Positions 8,815 through 17,541 of a stretch of DNA of 35,736 nucleotides are shown one piece after another (position 1 is the first letter of the stretch; each line of letters starts with the position of its first letter). Under the pieces are notes generated by a model. The model searched no databases and was not told where the DNA came from. It was given only the letters and a program-made list of their open reading frames with translations. The position numbers were made by a program, and so were the translations under genes. Source of the DNA: Saprospiraceae bacterium. Lineage in GTDB: Bacteria > Bacteroidota > Bacteroidia > Chitinophagales > Saprospiraceae. Location: contig JAHDHB010000008.1 of the NCBI GenBank assembly GCA_020631545.1, positions 1 through 35,736 of the forward strand, read 5' to 3'.

Positions 8815-11328
8815 ATGAAACAACTTACTTTGGTTATTTTTGTCTTGCTTTTTATCAGTTTTAGCCTTTCGGCTCAAGATAAAGCCACGATTTCGGGAAA
8901 GGTGACAAATGAAAAAAGCGAACCACTTTTTGGCGTTAATGTTGGGATTCCTACCTTGGGTTTGGGAACTTCTACAGATGAGAAGGGAAAATATTCCTTA
9001 AAAGTACCTGCTAATGAAACCGTAACAATAGAATTTAGCTATTTAGGTTATGAAATTACACCTAGGAATGGTTATTTCTCAGCAGGAGAAAAGAAAACTA
9101 TAAATGTAGTACTGAAGAAAAAAGACATCGATATAGAACAGATCGAAGTCACGGCAGAACGAGAAGACGACTTTGTAGAAAATGTAGAATCCATTTCCGT
9201 CAAACAGATAGAGATGATGGTTAATCCTAGTCAAAACTTGGATATTTCTAGAATTGCCGTTGGTGTAACGGGGAGTGCAGATGAGTTAAGTTCTCAATAT
9301 TCCGTTCGAGGAGGAAATTATGATGAGAATCTTGTTTATGTCAATGATTTTGAAATCTATAGACCCTTTTTAGTTCGTTCTGGACGCCAAGAAGGGTTGA
9401 CGTTTCCAAATACTGATTTGATTCGTTCCATCGCCTTTTCTGCTGGTGGGTTTCAAGCAAAATACGGTGATCGTTTGTCCTCTGTACTAGATGTTCAGTA
9501 CAAGCGGCCTGATTCCGTTCGTGCTTCTGTTGGCTTGAGTTTACTAGGAGGTTCTACGCATGTGGAAGGAAGTATCAAGAAGAAAAACAAAGAAAATCAG
9601 AAGTTTACCTACCTTTTTGGTGCTAGATACAAGACCACAAAATACATCCTAGGAAGTTTGGAAACCACTGGAGAATACACACCCAATTTCCTAGATCTTC
9701 AATCCTATCTCAGTTATGATCTAAGTGAAACATGGCAATTAGGATTAATCGGAAATGTCAATCGCTCCGTCTATGAGTTTGTGCCAAATTCTAGAAGTAC
9801 AACCCTAGGTTTAGTCAATTTGGCCTTGCGTTTTGATGTTTTCTTCGAAGGACAAGAGGTTGATGATTTTAATACCTACATGGGCGGTATTTCCTTAAGT
9901 CACTTACCCAAAAATAGAAATTATTATTTCAAATGGTTAGCATCTAGCTACCAAAGTCGAGAAAATGAACGTATCGACATCCTAGGCTTTTACCGACTTG
10001 GCGTTTTAGAAACCGATCTTGGAGATGAAGATGCTGGAGAGGTGATTGCTACAATCGGAGCAGGTCTTCAACATAACTATGTTCGAAATTTTTTGACAAC
10101 TAATGTAACGAATACAGCTTTTAAAGGAGGCTGGGAAAAAACTAAGGTTGATTCTGTGGCTTTTCGTTCTAAAAGCAACCATATTCGTTATGGTTTAAAA
10201 TACCAACGTGAAGATATTTTTGATCGCTTGAATGAGTGGGAACGCCTTGACTCTGCGGGCTACACGCTCCCCTACTCTCCTTCCAATGTCAATCTTTGGG
10301 AATCCTTAAAAACGAATATTGATTTACAATCTAATCGTTATAGTGGTTATTTTCAAAATACTTGGAAATTGACCAAAGATACAACAAGAGAATTCGGAAT
10401 TACAGCAGGTGTTCGAGCTTCTTATTGGGATTTAAATGACGAATGGATTATTACGCCACGTTTCCAATTTTACTACAAACCACTGGCTAAAAAGAACGAC
10501 TTATTGTTCAAAGCTTCCGTTGGAATGTACTACCAACCTCCATTCTACCGAGAATTACGTTCCTTGGATGGTACGGTCAATAATGCGCTTCAATCTCAAA
10601 AATCGATTCATTCTGTACTAGGATTTGCTTATGATTTTAAGATGGGAGGACGTGATTTCCGCTTTATTAGTGAAGCCTACTACAAGCACCTCATGGACTT
10701 AGTTGCTTATGACGTCGATAATGTGCGAATCCGTTATTATGGAAATAATAATGCTAGTGGTTATGCTGCTGGTTTGGATTTGCGTATCAATGGTGAATTT
10801 GCCGAAGGACAAGAATCATGGGTAAATTTCTCTTTGCTTCGTACTAGAGAAAGCTTTGATGGTGTGGATCATATGCGCCGTGAAGTTGGAGACTCTACAG
10901 GAACCATAGTCAACGATGTCCCAAGACCAACCGACCAATTGGCCAGTGTTTCCGTCTTTTTCCAAGATTACTTGCCAAAAATGGATCGCTTCAAAGTGAA
11001 TCTTAATATGGTTTTAGGTACAGGACTTCCATTTGGTATACCAAAAGACAATGAGATCTATCGAAATACTTACCGTTATTCTCCCTATTACCGTGTCGAT
11101 ATAGGATTTAGTTATATGCTTTGGGATGCGATGGGCAATAAAAAACGAGCGAGTAATCCTTTCCGAAATTTCCGAAAGGCATGGATCAGTGCTGAGGTCT
11201 TTAACCTACTTCAAGTAGCGAATGCCGCATCGAATACTTGGGTGAAAACAGTTGGCAATCAGTTTTTTGCTGTACCCAATTATTTGACCTCAAGAAGGAT
11301 TAATATCCGATTTAAGATTAATTTCTAA
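8815..11328 (+). CDS. TonB-dependent receptor with carboxypeptidase-regulatory-like N-domain
   Basis: An 837-residue outer-membrane receptor. The ATG at 8815 gives a textbook signal peptide (MKQLTLVIFVLLFISFSLSAQ); the in-frame TTG at 8806 is less likely. Residues ~22-105 form the CarboxypepD-regulatory-like beta domain (ISGKVTNEKSEPLFGVNV); the plug follows (about 120-220, with YSVRGGNYDENLVYVNDFE and AGGFQAKYGDRLSSVLDV), then the beta-barrel ending in NIRFKINF with a C-terminal Phe. It imports an unknown ligand using TonB energy. No SusD-like lipoprotein is adjacent, so it is not a glycan-uptake pair. It converges with the anti-sigma gene, but that partner lacks an obvious FecR-type receptor interface. 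Confidence 0.93.
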   Translation: MKQLTLVIFVLLFISFSLSAQDKATISGKVTNEKSEPLFGVNVGIPTLGLGTSTDEKGKYSLKVPANETVTIEFSYLGYEITPRNGYFSAGEKKTINVVLKKKDIDIEQIEVTAEREDDFVENVESISVKQIEMMVNPSQNLDISRIAVGVTGSADELSSQYSVRGGNYDENLVYVNDFEIYRPFLVRSGRQEGLTFPNTDLIRSIAFSAGGFQAKYGDRLSSVLDVQYKRPDSVRASVGLSLLGGSTHVEGSIKKKNKENQKFTYLFGARYKTTKYILGSLETTGEYTPNFLDLQSYLSYDLSETWQLGLIGNVNRSVYEFVPNSRSTTLGLVNLALRFDVFFEGQEVDDFNTYMGGISLSHLPKNRNYYFKWLASSYQSRENERIDILGFYRLGVLETDLGDEDAGEVIATIGAGLQHNYVRNFLTTNVTNTAFKGGWEKTKVDSVAFRSKSNHIRYGLKYQREDIFDRLNEWERLDSAGYTLPYSPSNVNLWESLKTNIDLQSNRYSGYFQNTWKLTKDTTREFGITAGVRASYWDLNDEWIITPRFQFYYKPLAKKNDLLFKASVGMYYQPPFYRELRSLDGTVNNALQSQKSIHSVLGFAYDFKMGGRDFRFISEAYYKHLMDLVAYDVDNVRIRYYGNNNASGYAAGLDLRINGEFAEGQESWVNFSLLRTRESFDGVDHMRREVGDSTGTIVNDVPRPTDQLASVSVFFQDYLPKMDRFKVNLNMVLGTGLPFGIPKDNEIYRNTYRYSPYYRVDIGFSYMLWDAMGNKKRASNPFRNFRKAWISAEVFNLLQVANAASNTWVKTVGNQFFAVPNYLTSRRINIRFKINF

Positions 11329-11372
11329 TTTTTTTCGTGGGGACGGATTGCATTCCGTCCCCACGAAAAAAA
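11329..11372. terminator. Palindromic bidirectional terminator between two stop codons
   Basis: A perfect 19-bp stem (11329-11347 with 11354-11372) with a 6-base loop and T/A runs at both ends. It starts on the base after the receptor's TAA and ends one base before the TAG of the opposing anti-sigma gene. Its core GACGGATTGCATTCCGTC resembles that of the palindrome at 26033-26068. Confidence 0.9.
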
Positions 11373-11373
11373 T

Positions 11374-12150
11374 CTACATCTTTCCTAATAGTTCAATCGC
11401 CATTTTTTTATATTTTCCTTGTCCTTTCCCTTTCAAAAACGATAATTCATCCACTGCGGCTTCCTTGTTTCCCTTCTTTAGCAGAGCTAATGCCTTGTAC
11501 CATCTTGCGCCATAGACATAGCTACTTTGTCCATCTTGAATGATTCTGTCTAACTGTTCGATAGCCTTTTCCTCATGTCCATTTTCGATAGAAAGATTGC
11601 TGACCGCAGCAAAGTAATACATTTCCATCTTTCCGGTATTCGAACCTAGAATTTGATTCAGCAATTCAGCAGAACGATGGAAATTTTTATTCTCATAAGC
11701 TTGATAAGCTATGGCTTTCTGTTTATCTAGGGAAGAAGTTGTAGAGCGATCTTGTATTAGAAGGACGGGTTGTTCAAAATATTGAGCAAATAAAGCTTCG
11801 CTGGAATTATTTTGTCCTAGCAGCACATCTCGCATCAACCATGCTCCTAACAATAACAAAATGGATGCCGCTGCTGCAAACCAAATTTTTCCAAATCGCC
11901 CTTTTTTTAAGGTAGCCTCTCCCCTACTCTGCGTGTATTTTTGGCCTTCTTGCTTCAATAATTTCCTGAAATTCAATTCATCAGGCTCGCTGGTGACGGC
12001 TGATTGTAATTGACGATGAAACTCGACTTGTGCTGCCAAATCAGCATCCTGATTCAATCGTTCTTTGAATTGTACCAAGGCTTCTCCCGTCAAATTTCCA
12101 CTAAGGAAACGCTCTATCGTATCATACACGATCTGTTTATCTTCGCTCAT
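11374..12150 (-). CDS. Membrane anti-sigma-like protein with TPR-like periplasmic domain
   Basis: A 258-residue protein with a cytoplasmic helical N-terminus (~1-75; IERFLSGNLTGEALVQFKERL resembles the zinc-free anti-sigma helices of this phylum), one membrane span (~89-106, WFAAAASILLLLGAWLM), and a periplasmic helical domain (~125-258) with TPR-like repeats (AELLNQILG, AIEQLDRII). Its start overlaps the sigma-factor stop by ATGA, so the two are translationally coupled. Such pairs usually work as regulator and regulated: the membrane protein holds the sigma factor until an envelope signal. That function is inferred from position and topology. Confidence 0.82.
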   Translation of the reverse strand: MSEDKQIVYDTIERFLSGNLTGEALVQFKERLNQDADLAAQVEFHRQLQSAVTSEPDELNFRKLLKQEGQKYTQSRGEATLKKGRFGKIWFAAAASILLLLGAWLMRDVLLGQNNSSEALFAQYFEQPVLLIQDRSTTSSLDKQKAIAYQAYENKNFHRSAELLNQILGSNTGKMEMYYFAAVSNLSIENGHEEKAIEQLDRIIQDGQSSYVYGARWYKALALLKKGNKEAAVDELSFLKGKGQGKYKKMAIELLGKM

Positions 12151-12722
12151 GAGTTAAGTTCTTTAAATTTGGGATCTGCCTGAATTTTTTCAATCAATTT
12201 CTCCTTGCAATCAAATTTACGCTTACGCGCATATTTCTCACTGATGTTTAGCTTTTCTGCAATTTCACGCATTGAAATGCCTTCAAAAAACAAGCGTAAG
12301 ATGGATTGGCAACTCTCCTTAAGTAAGTGGAATTTTTCTCGAAAAAGCTGCTTTTTTGCATAATTTTCCATAGCTTCTACTACGCCACTTTCCTCACTTA
12401 ATAGCTCTGGAGCAAGAGTTGTTACCCCAATTGACTTCTTTTTTTTGAGTTGATTGCGCCAAAGATTCCGACAAATAGCATAGAGAAAGGTGTAAAAGGA
12501 ACTTGTCAAACGAAAATCATTCGAGCGCACCTTATTGTAAATAATAACTAGAGCTTCTTGGAAAATATCCATTGCCTCCTGCTTATTACCATTATTCTGC
12601 TCAATAAAACGAGTGATACGGGGCATAAAAGCAAGGTACAATTCCTGAATGACTTTAGAATTACCTTCGTTTATTCCTTTGATATAGTATTCGTCCTTAT
12701 GTTTAGTGTTCACTTGTGTCAT
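12147..12722 (-). CDS. ECF-type RNA polymerase sigma factor
   Basis: A 191-residue sigma-70 family protein. Region 2 spans ~25-95 (EAMDIFQEALVIIYNKV and SSFYTFLYAICRNLWRNQL, the -10 recognition helix area). Region 4 spans ~135-182 with a helix-turn-helix (ISMREIAEKLNISEKYARKRK). Regions 1.1 and 3 are absent, as in ECF sigma factors. I use the ATG at 12722 instead of a TTG at 12731. It overlaps the anti-sigma-like gene by 4 bp and diverges from the large secreted protein gene at 12946 across 223 bp; either direction could be autoregulated, but I cannot identify a target promoter by eye. Confidence 0.92.
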   Translation of the reverse strand: MTQVNTKHKDEYYIKGINEGNSKVIQELYLAFMPRITRFIEQNNGNKQEAMDIFQEALVIIYNKVRSNDFRLTSSFYTFLYAICRNLWRNQLKKKKSIGVTTLAPELLSEESGVVEAMENYAKKQLFREKFHLLKESCQSILRLFFEGISMREIAEKLNISEKYARKRKFDCKEKLIEKIQADPKFKELNS

Positions 12723-12945
12723 TGAGAACAAGTTACGAAAAATTTATTATAGAGAAACTCTAGTGGAATAAAAATAGGAAGCTCCCTCAGACCTGCTTAA
12801 TTTTTCTTAGGAAGCAAAAATAAAAAATCTAAAAAAATTAAAAAAATAGGGTAACAACTACCCACTCCAATCTATTAAGAGGCGAAATGAGAAGGTAAAT
12901 CCCCTCTTTCCATTCCTATTTCGTCACTACAACAATATAACTGTA

Positions 12946-15900
12946 ATGAATTTAAAACTATTTAATCCAAGAACGTTTGGAAGTCCTTTCGTTTTTCTAG
13001 TGGTTGTCATGAGTTTTATATCAAGTACAACTTGGGCAGAGCCAAAAGAAGATGCTCTAGTAGCCTGTCTCAAACTTTGCAAAAATTTTGTCTGGCCACT
13101 AGATGCCGCTTGCCAAACGGGCTGTTCTCTAGCCTATCTAGCGGATAAAGCTACCTGTCCTTCCCCTAAAACAGCACGATTTGATAACAGTAACGGAACA
13201 GAAGCAGGCAGTGAGATTATGGCCTACCAGCCTGGAGTCCCTTTTCAAATGAGAGCAGGTGTTTGGGATTACAATTTAGAAACTTTTGTACCCGAAGACC
13301 CAGCGTTTAACAATATCAATTTTTTCATTGTTCCTTTGGAGCAATTTGATGCAGCAGAAAACTTTGATGATATACCTTGGCAATCCATTCCTATCTCGGC
13401 GTATGATGGTTTCTTCTGGGAGATAACCGTTGATCCAAATCTATTACCGACGAATGAAGGTTATGCATTTTTTGTAGAAATGAACCACCTCCAGTTCGGT
13501 ACTCAGCACGGATTTACCATAGCGAATAAGCAAACAGCACAAGCAGGAGCATATTTTTATGGAAATTTTCATGCCCCGATGGGCAATGCCAGCTTGGGAG
13601 TGTCGCCAAACGGTCATTTGCAAGTATCAAATATTGGCTCTTCAGGTTTAGATGGCGTGTCTATTGACTTGGGAGAAGCTGACGGCCTAGGTGTTTCTTT
13701 TGAAACGATGCCAGATTTTTCAAATCCGGGTGCTGCTTTACAAATTGAACAAATCGCTACCACTGGTAATAATGTAGGCTCTCAGAGCACCGCATTTACA
13801 CAAAACTTAGGCAATGGTCAGTATGAAACTACGGTGGATTTTCCTAATGCTAACCTACAAGATGTACGGCTGAATGCTTACCAAAATGGGCAATTAGTTT
13901 ATACCGCAGATAGTATTAATTCCTTTCAATCGCTTACTTATTGGCCTTATTGTGGTTGGCGATATCGGATTAAGTGCGTCCAATTTCTTTGGTGGAGATG
14001 GTATTATAAGGAATGGTACTGGCGCAGTTGGTGGGCGAATACAAATTACCTCATTAATGGCGAAACGGTTCAAGCTGATGAAATTACCATTTATGTAGAA
14101 ACACAAAATGAAGTAGATGGCAACCAACAAACCGTTATTTCTACCAATGGAATTAGTGATTTTGTCATCAATGACGAAACGTTACGTTCCTTTGATCTTG
14201 ACCACCAAACTCCAAGCGTGCATTTTGATAATACAAATGGAGGATTAATCGTTAGCAACATTGGTTCTAGTGGACAGGATGGCGTTTCTATTGATTTAGG
14301 CGAAGAAGCCAAGGAATTCAGCTTAGTTCAGGAGTTCGACCAGCCTCTTTCTGATGGTGCTACCTTGAATTATTCTTCCTATGGCACTTTCAATGGTCAG
14401 TCTAACCAATTATTAGGCATAACGAATTTGACTATGAATGGTGGAAATATGGTTATTTCGTCAGATTTTTCAAGTATTGGTACGACTAACTTCACCGTAT
14501 CGGTTTTAAACAATGGTACGGAAGTTTGTACCCTTAGCAGTCAAAATGGTGTAGCAGCGGAAGTGCAAGCAACCAATAAGACAAGGATAGAAAAATACGA
14601 CCGTGTCACCGAATTACCTGATGGGACGGTGGTGAAAGAAGGGTGCGTAATTTATGAAACTGCTGCTTCCATCCAATTGCCTGATGGCAGTTCTTGTATG
14701 GGGAATGTGGTGATGATTCGACCCGATTCGCCTAGTGCTGATGTAGCAGTTTTGGAAGTATTACAGCTAGATATGTCGAATACGCCTGCTTTTACGATAA
14801 GCAATGAGCAAAAAGGAAATGCAAACAAACAAAAGAGAAGAGCCTACATCAATTGCTTGAGATTATGTCAGAATGCTGTTACGAATTTAGCGCGTTTTTT
14901 GTGTATTCGTCTTTGTAAAATGACCTATCAATCCGCAAAAATCCTGTGTCAATCTAGCAATGCGAGATTCAATTTTGATCCTTCAAGTGATGAAAGTGGA
15001 ACCATTCAATATATTGAAGACCAACCTTTTTCTCTTAGTGCTGGACTTTATGATAGTGATACACAACTTTTCATGGATGATCCTACAGCTATTCTTCATG
15101 TTGGCTTTTACGCTGTTCCTTTGGAAGATGTCTATAATACTCCAGATGCGGATATGCTTCAATGGATGCCTTTGGGAGAAGGAATTTATGCTGGAGACGG
15201 GCAATATACTTTTCCCTTTGATCCTAGAATGCTTCCTGCACAAGAAGGGTATCTGTTTCGTGCAGAAATTATTGATAGAGAATTGAATGTAGAGGAAGAT
15301 TATACCGTCGCTTTGCAACGTCTTCCAGGGTTTCAAGCTACACTTTTCCTACACGGGCCTTATGATGCGGCATCTAGCCTAATGCATGACGACTTGCGCG
15401 CACAAAATTTCCTTCCTTTGGATGAGCCTTACAGTGATTTAGGCTACAGCTATAATCCTCCCCTACCCACTAGTGGCTATTCACTAGCACCCGAAGTACT
15501 TGAAATTGATGATAGTACCGCTATTGTTGATTGGCTGATCCTTGAATTAAGGGATGCCGTTGACCCAACTATTATTTTGGGCTCAAGGCCAGGTTTGCTT
15601 CGTAGAGACGGCCAAATCGTAGATATTGACGGTCGTTCTACGCCTACGTTTGAAGCAGTAGAAGGAGGAATGTACTACATCGCTATACAACATCGAAACC
15701 ACCTACCAGCTATGACCGCGAATCCTGTACTAGTAGATGGTTCACTTCCTAGTTATGATTTTTCAGAGGCTTCGCTACATTTTTCAACACAAGCCCTCAA
15801 AGAAATCAATACTGGAATTTATGGGATGACAAGTGGCGATACGGATGGCAATCAGCAAATAACGGCTAGTGATCGTGCAAATGCTTGGAACGAACGAAAT

Positions 15901-16005
15901 CAAACGGGCTACTTAAGTTCAGACGTAGATATGACCGGAAGTACAAGTGCTAGTGATCGAGCAATTACTTGGAATCATCGGAATTCTACTTTCCTGCTGC
16001 CCTAG
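12946..16005 (+). CDS. Large secreted modular protein with twin Cx3C motifs, Trp-rich segment and dockerin-like C-terminus
   Basis: A 1019-residue exported protein (signal peptide ending near STTWA, residue 31). Order of parts: Cys motif A1 (Cys41, 45, 56, 60, 71) and beta domain (~75-200); beta domain B1 (~225-330, VSNIGSSGLDGVSIDLGE); a segment with nine Trp in residues 333-363; beta domain B2 (~434-545, a second VSNIGSSGQDGVSIDLGE); Cys motif A2 (Cys637, 641, 653, 657, 668) and beta domain (~670-795); then a C-terminal cassette (~797-1019) shared with the protease at 17542. The cassette ends in two calcium-loop-like motifs: D965-x-D967-x-N969 to D976, and D993-x-D995 to D1004. There is no T9SS type A domain and no catalytic motif. 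Export route and function are unknown; a structural or adhesive role is inferred. Confidence 0.85.
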   Translation: MNLKLFNPRTFGSPFVFLVVVMSFISSTTWAEPKEDALVACLKLCKNFVWPLDAACQTGCSLAYLADKATCPSPKTARFDNSNGTEAGSEIMAYQPGVPFQMRAGVWDYNLETFVPEDPAFNNINFFIVPLEQFDAAENFDDIPWQSIPISAYDGFFWEITVDPNLLPTNEGYAFFVEMNHLQFGTQHGFTIANKQTAQAGAYFYGNFHAPMGNASLGVSPNGHLQVSNIGSSGLDGVSIDLGEADGLGVSFETMPDFSNPGAALQIEQIATTGNNVGSQSTAFTQNLGNGQYETTVDFPNANLQDVRLNAYQNGQLVYTADSINSFQSLTYWPYCGWRYRIKCVQFLWWRWYYKEWYWRSWWANTNYLINGETVQADEITIYVETQNEVDGNQQTVISTNGISDFVINDETLRSFDLDHQTPSVHFDNTNGGLIVSNIGSSGQDGVSIDLGEEAKEFSLVQEFDQPLSDGATLNYSSYGTFNGQSNQLLGITNLTMNGGNMVISSDFSSIGTTNFTVSVLNNGTEVCTLSSQNGVAAEVQATNKTRIEKYDRVTELPDGTVVKEGCVIYETAASIQLPDGSSCMGNVVMIRPDSPSADVAVLEVLQLDMSNTPAFTISNEQKGNANKQKRRAYINCLRLCQNAVTNLARFLCIRLCKMTYQSAKILCQSSNARFNFDPSSDESGTIQYIEDQPFSLSAGLYDSDTQLFMDDPTAILHVGFYAVPLEDVYNTPDADMLQWMPLGEGIYAGDGQYTFPFDPRMLPAQEGYLFRAEIIDRELNVEEDYTVALQRLPGFQATLFLHGPYDAASSLMHDDLRAQNFLPLDEPYSDLGYSYNPPLPTSGYSLAPEVLEIDDSTAIVDWLILELRDAVDPTIILGSRPGLLRRDGQIVDIDGRSTPTFEAVEGGMYYIAIQHRNHLPAMTANPVLVDGSLPSYDFSEASLHFSTQALKEINTGIYGMTSGDTDGNQQITASDRANAWNERNQTGYLSSDVDMTGSTSASDRAITWNHRNSTFLLP

Positions 16006-16013
16006 CGTGGCAA

Positions 16014-16102
16014 GTAGAAAGTAGAGGGTATAGCGTAGAAATACCCTAACGCATTGACCTTTAGTAAGAAAATCGAAAAAACTTCTGCTTTCTACCCTCT
16101 AC
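16014..16102. repeat. 7-bp phased repeats in facing orientation
   Basis: Four in-phase heptamers (GTAGAAA, GTAGAGG, GTATAGC, GTAGAAA) fill 16014-16041. The complementary strand of 16082-16102 carries three more (GTAGAGG, GTAGAAA, GCAGAAG). The two blocks face each other and could pair in RNA. The same heptamers recur at 30359-30379. Confidence 0.65.
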
Positions 16103-16151
16103 AAAGTTTTGCCAAACCCTAACAGACCTTTATTTTTTGAAATGTGTGGGA

Positions 16152-16183
16152 GTTATCGGTTAATTTTTAAGTTAACTGATAAC
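16152..16183 (+). promoter_or_regulatory. Hairpin in the leader of the T9SS protein gene
   Basis: A 12-bp stem, GTTATCGGTTAA (16152-16163) with TTAACTGATAAC (16172-16183), containing one G-U pair that forms only in a plus-strand transcript. It ends 24 bases before the ATG at 16208, so it could affect translation or be a dyad operator. No T-run follows. Confidence 0.4.
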
Positions 16184-16207
16184 AGCACCACTTAAAATCA
16201 ATTTATT

Positions 16208-17428
16208 ATGAACAATATACGACTTCATACACTCCTTTTTCTAGTAACAATATTACTAGGATACAATACTTCTTTTGCACAAGCATTGACGACAGTAAGC
16301 GTTGAAAATCAAGCAGTCATTGGGACTGATTTATATTTCGATGTTTATTTAAGAACTACAGCAGGAAGTAGTGATGATTTGTACTTAGGAGATTCAGATT
16401 TTCTATTCAATTTTAATCATGGGAATTTCACTTCACCAACATTGACAAAAGTGCCCAATCCTAGTCCTATAGCTCCTTTTGCACAAAATGGATATTGTAC
16501 GTTTACTTCAAGAACTTATACTAGTATTATTGATCTATCGACAGCAGCAGTTGTGCAGAAAGGTTATTATGACAAGACTAGTACAACCATTAGTGATAAC
16601 AAACTGATCATTAGTGTCAGCTCGCCAACGCCTTCTGACGGGACAGCTTTCAATGAAATGTTGGCTAAGATTGATGGTACATTGTTAACTCATCGACTTG
16701 GACGATTCAAAGTGAGTGGAATTAGTAATCCAACAGGTACTGCGGGATTAGCTTGGATTGGTTGTGTAGCTGGTTCGAGTACAGAATTGCATACGATGGT
16801 TGATAGTGCCCCATTCCTCCAGACCAAAATCGCCTGTGGAGACTTAACCACCATTAACAGTATCAATCTTCTTTTACCTGTTGAATTATCGAATTTTGAA
16901 GTAAAGAAATTAGGTCGAAACCAAAGCAAGCTGAATTGGGTGACTGCCTCCGAAATGAATGTCGATTATTTTACAATTCAACGTAGCCAAAATGGTGAAG
17001 ATTGGAAAAAACTTGGCCAAGTGGCTGCTAAAGGAAATAGCACGACAAGTCAAGCTTATGAATTCATCGATGCCCATCCTATTTCAGGAATCAATTATTA
17101 CCGATTGCGTATCGTAGATGAAGATGGTGTATTTGAAAATTCAGAAATTGTTGCTCTTCGCTTTTCGGAAGAAGGAAGCCATTCAACCATAAATCTATTT
17201 CCAAATCCTGTTTCCAATACCTTGACTATTGATTATTCAAAAATAGAATCGACCATTTCCTTCGTTCGTATCTTGGATGTAAACGGACAAGTGATAAAAG
17301 AGCGCAATGTAGAAACCAATACCAATCAGCAGCTTTTAATAAACGTTCATGATTTATCCGCTGGAATTTACTTCGTATCTTTAATAGGCCAAGAGGCAAT
17401 CATTTCGCAGAAATTTGTGAAGCGATAG
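16208..17428 (+). CDS. Surface protein with cohesin-like beta domain and T9SS type A sorting domain
   Basis: A 406-residue exported protein (signal peptide cut near TSFA, residue 24). Residues ~27-205 form a beta domain whose opening (GTDLYFDVYLRTTAGSSDD, then LGDSDFLFNFNHGNF) and later strand GRFKVSGIS resemble the layout of cohesin modules. Residues ~220-320 are the fibronectin-III-like domain (LPVELSNFEV, WVTASEMNVDYFTIQRS) that often precedes a T9SS tail. Residues 329-406 are a T9SS type A C-terminal domain (LFPNPVSNTLTID ... LSAGIYFVSL ... QKFVKR), which directs outer-membrane transport and surface attachment. It lies between two genes whose products end in dockerin-like motifs. The sorting domain is sure; the cohesin resemblance is by eye only. 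Confidence 0.88.
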   Translation: MNNIRLHTLLFLVTILLGYNTSFAQALTTVSVENQAVIGTDLYFDVYLRTTAGSSDDLYLGDSDFLFNFNHGNFTSPTLTKVPNPSPIAPFAQNGYCTFTSRTYTSIIDLSTAAVVQKGYYDKTSTTISDNKLIISVSSPTPSDGTAFNEMLAKIDGTLLTHRLGRFKVSGISNPTGTAGLAWIGCVAGSSTELHTMVDSAPFLQTKIACGDLTTINSINLLLPVELSNFEVKKLGRNQSKLNWVTASEMNVDYFTIQRSQNGEDWKKLGQVAAKGNSTTSQAYEFIDAHPISGINYYRLRIVDEDGVFENSEIVALRFSEEGSHSTINLFPNPVSNTLTIDYSKIESTISFVRILDVNGQVIKERNVETNTNQQLLINVHDLSAGIYFVSLIGQEAIISQKFVKR

Positions 17429-17455
17429 CTTTTTTACTGCCTAATGTGTAGTGGT

Positions 17456-17508
17456 AGCATTTCTGTTTCTTTTGTCCAACTTTTGTAGGGGGAAGAAACG
17501 GAAATGCT
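17456..17508 (+). terminator. Hairpin between the T9SS protein and protease genes
   Basis: A 16-bp stem (17456-17471 with 17493-17508) encloses a 21-base loop. The only non-Watson-Crick pair is a U-G that forms in plus-strand RNA but would be A-C in the opposite RNA, hinting that the structure works in the plus transcript. The following T-run is short, so it may be a partial terminator, attenuator or mRNA-stability element. Confidence 0.5.
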
Positions 17509-17541
17509 TTCCCAAATTTATCCAAAAAAAGATTTTGCCCT

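Noticed and set aside
8815-12722. Classical FecIRA-type iron-signalling set (receptor, FecR, sigma)
   Set aside because: The anti-sigma-like protein has TPR-like rather than FecR periplasmic features, and the receptor is convergent rather than in the operon and has no visible signalling extension.
14983-15336. 117-codon reverse ORF inside the large secreted protein gene
   Set aside because: Antisense shadow; the plus frame is a 1019-codon gene with duplicated domains.
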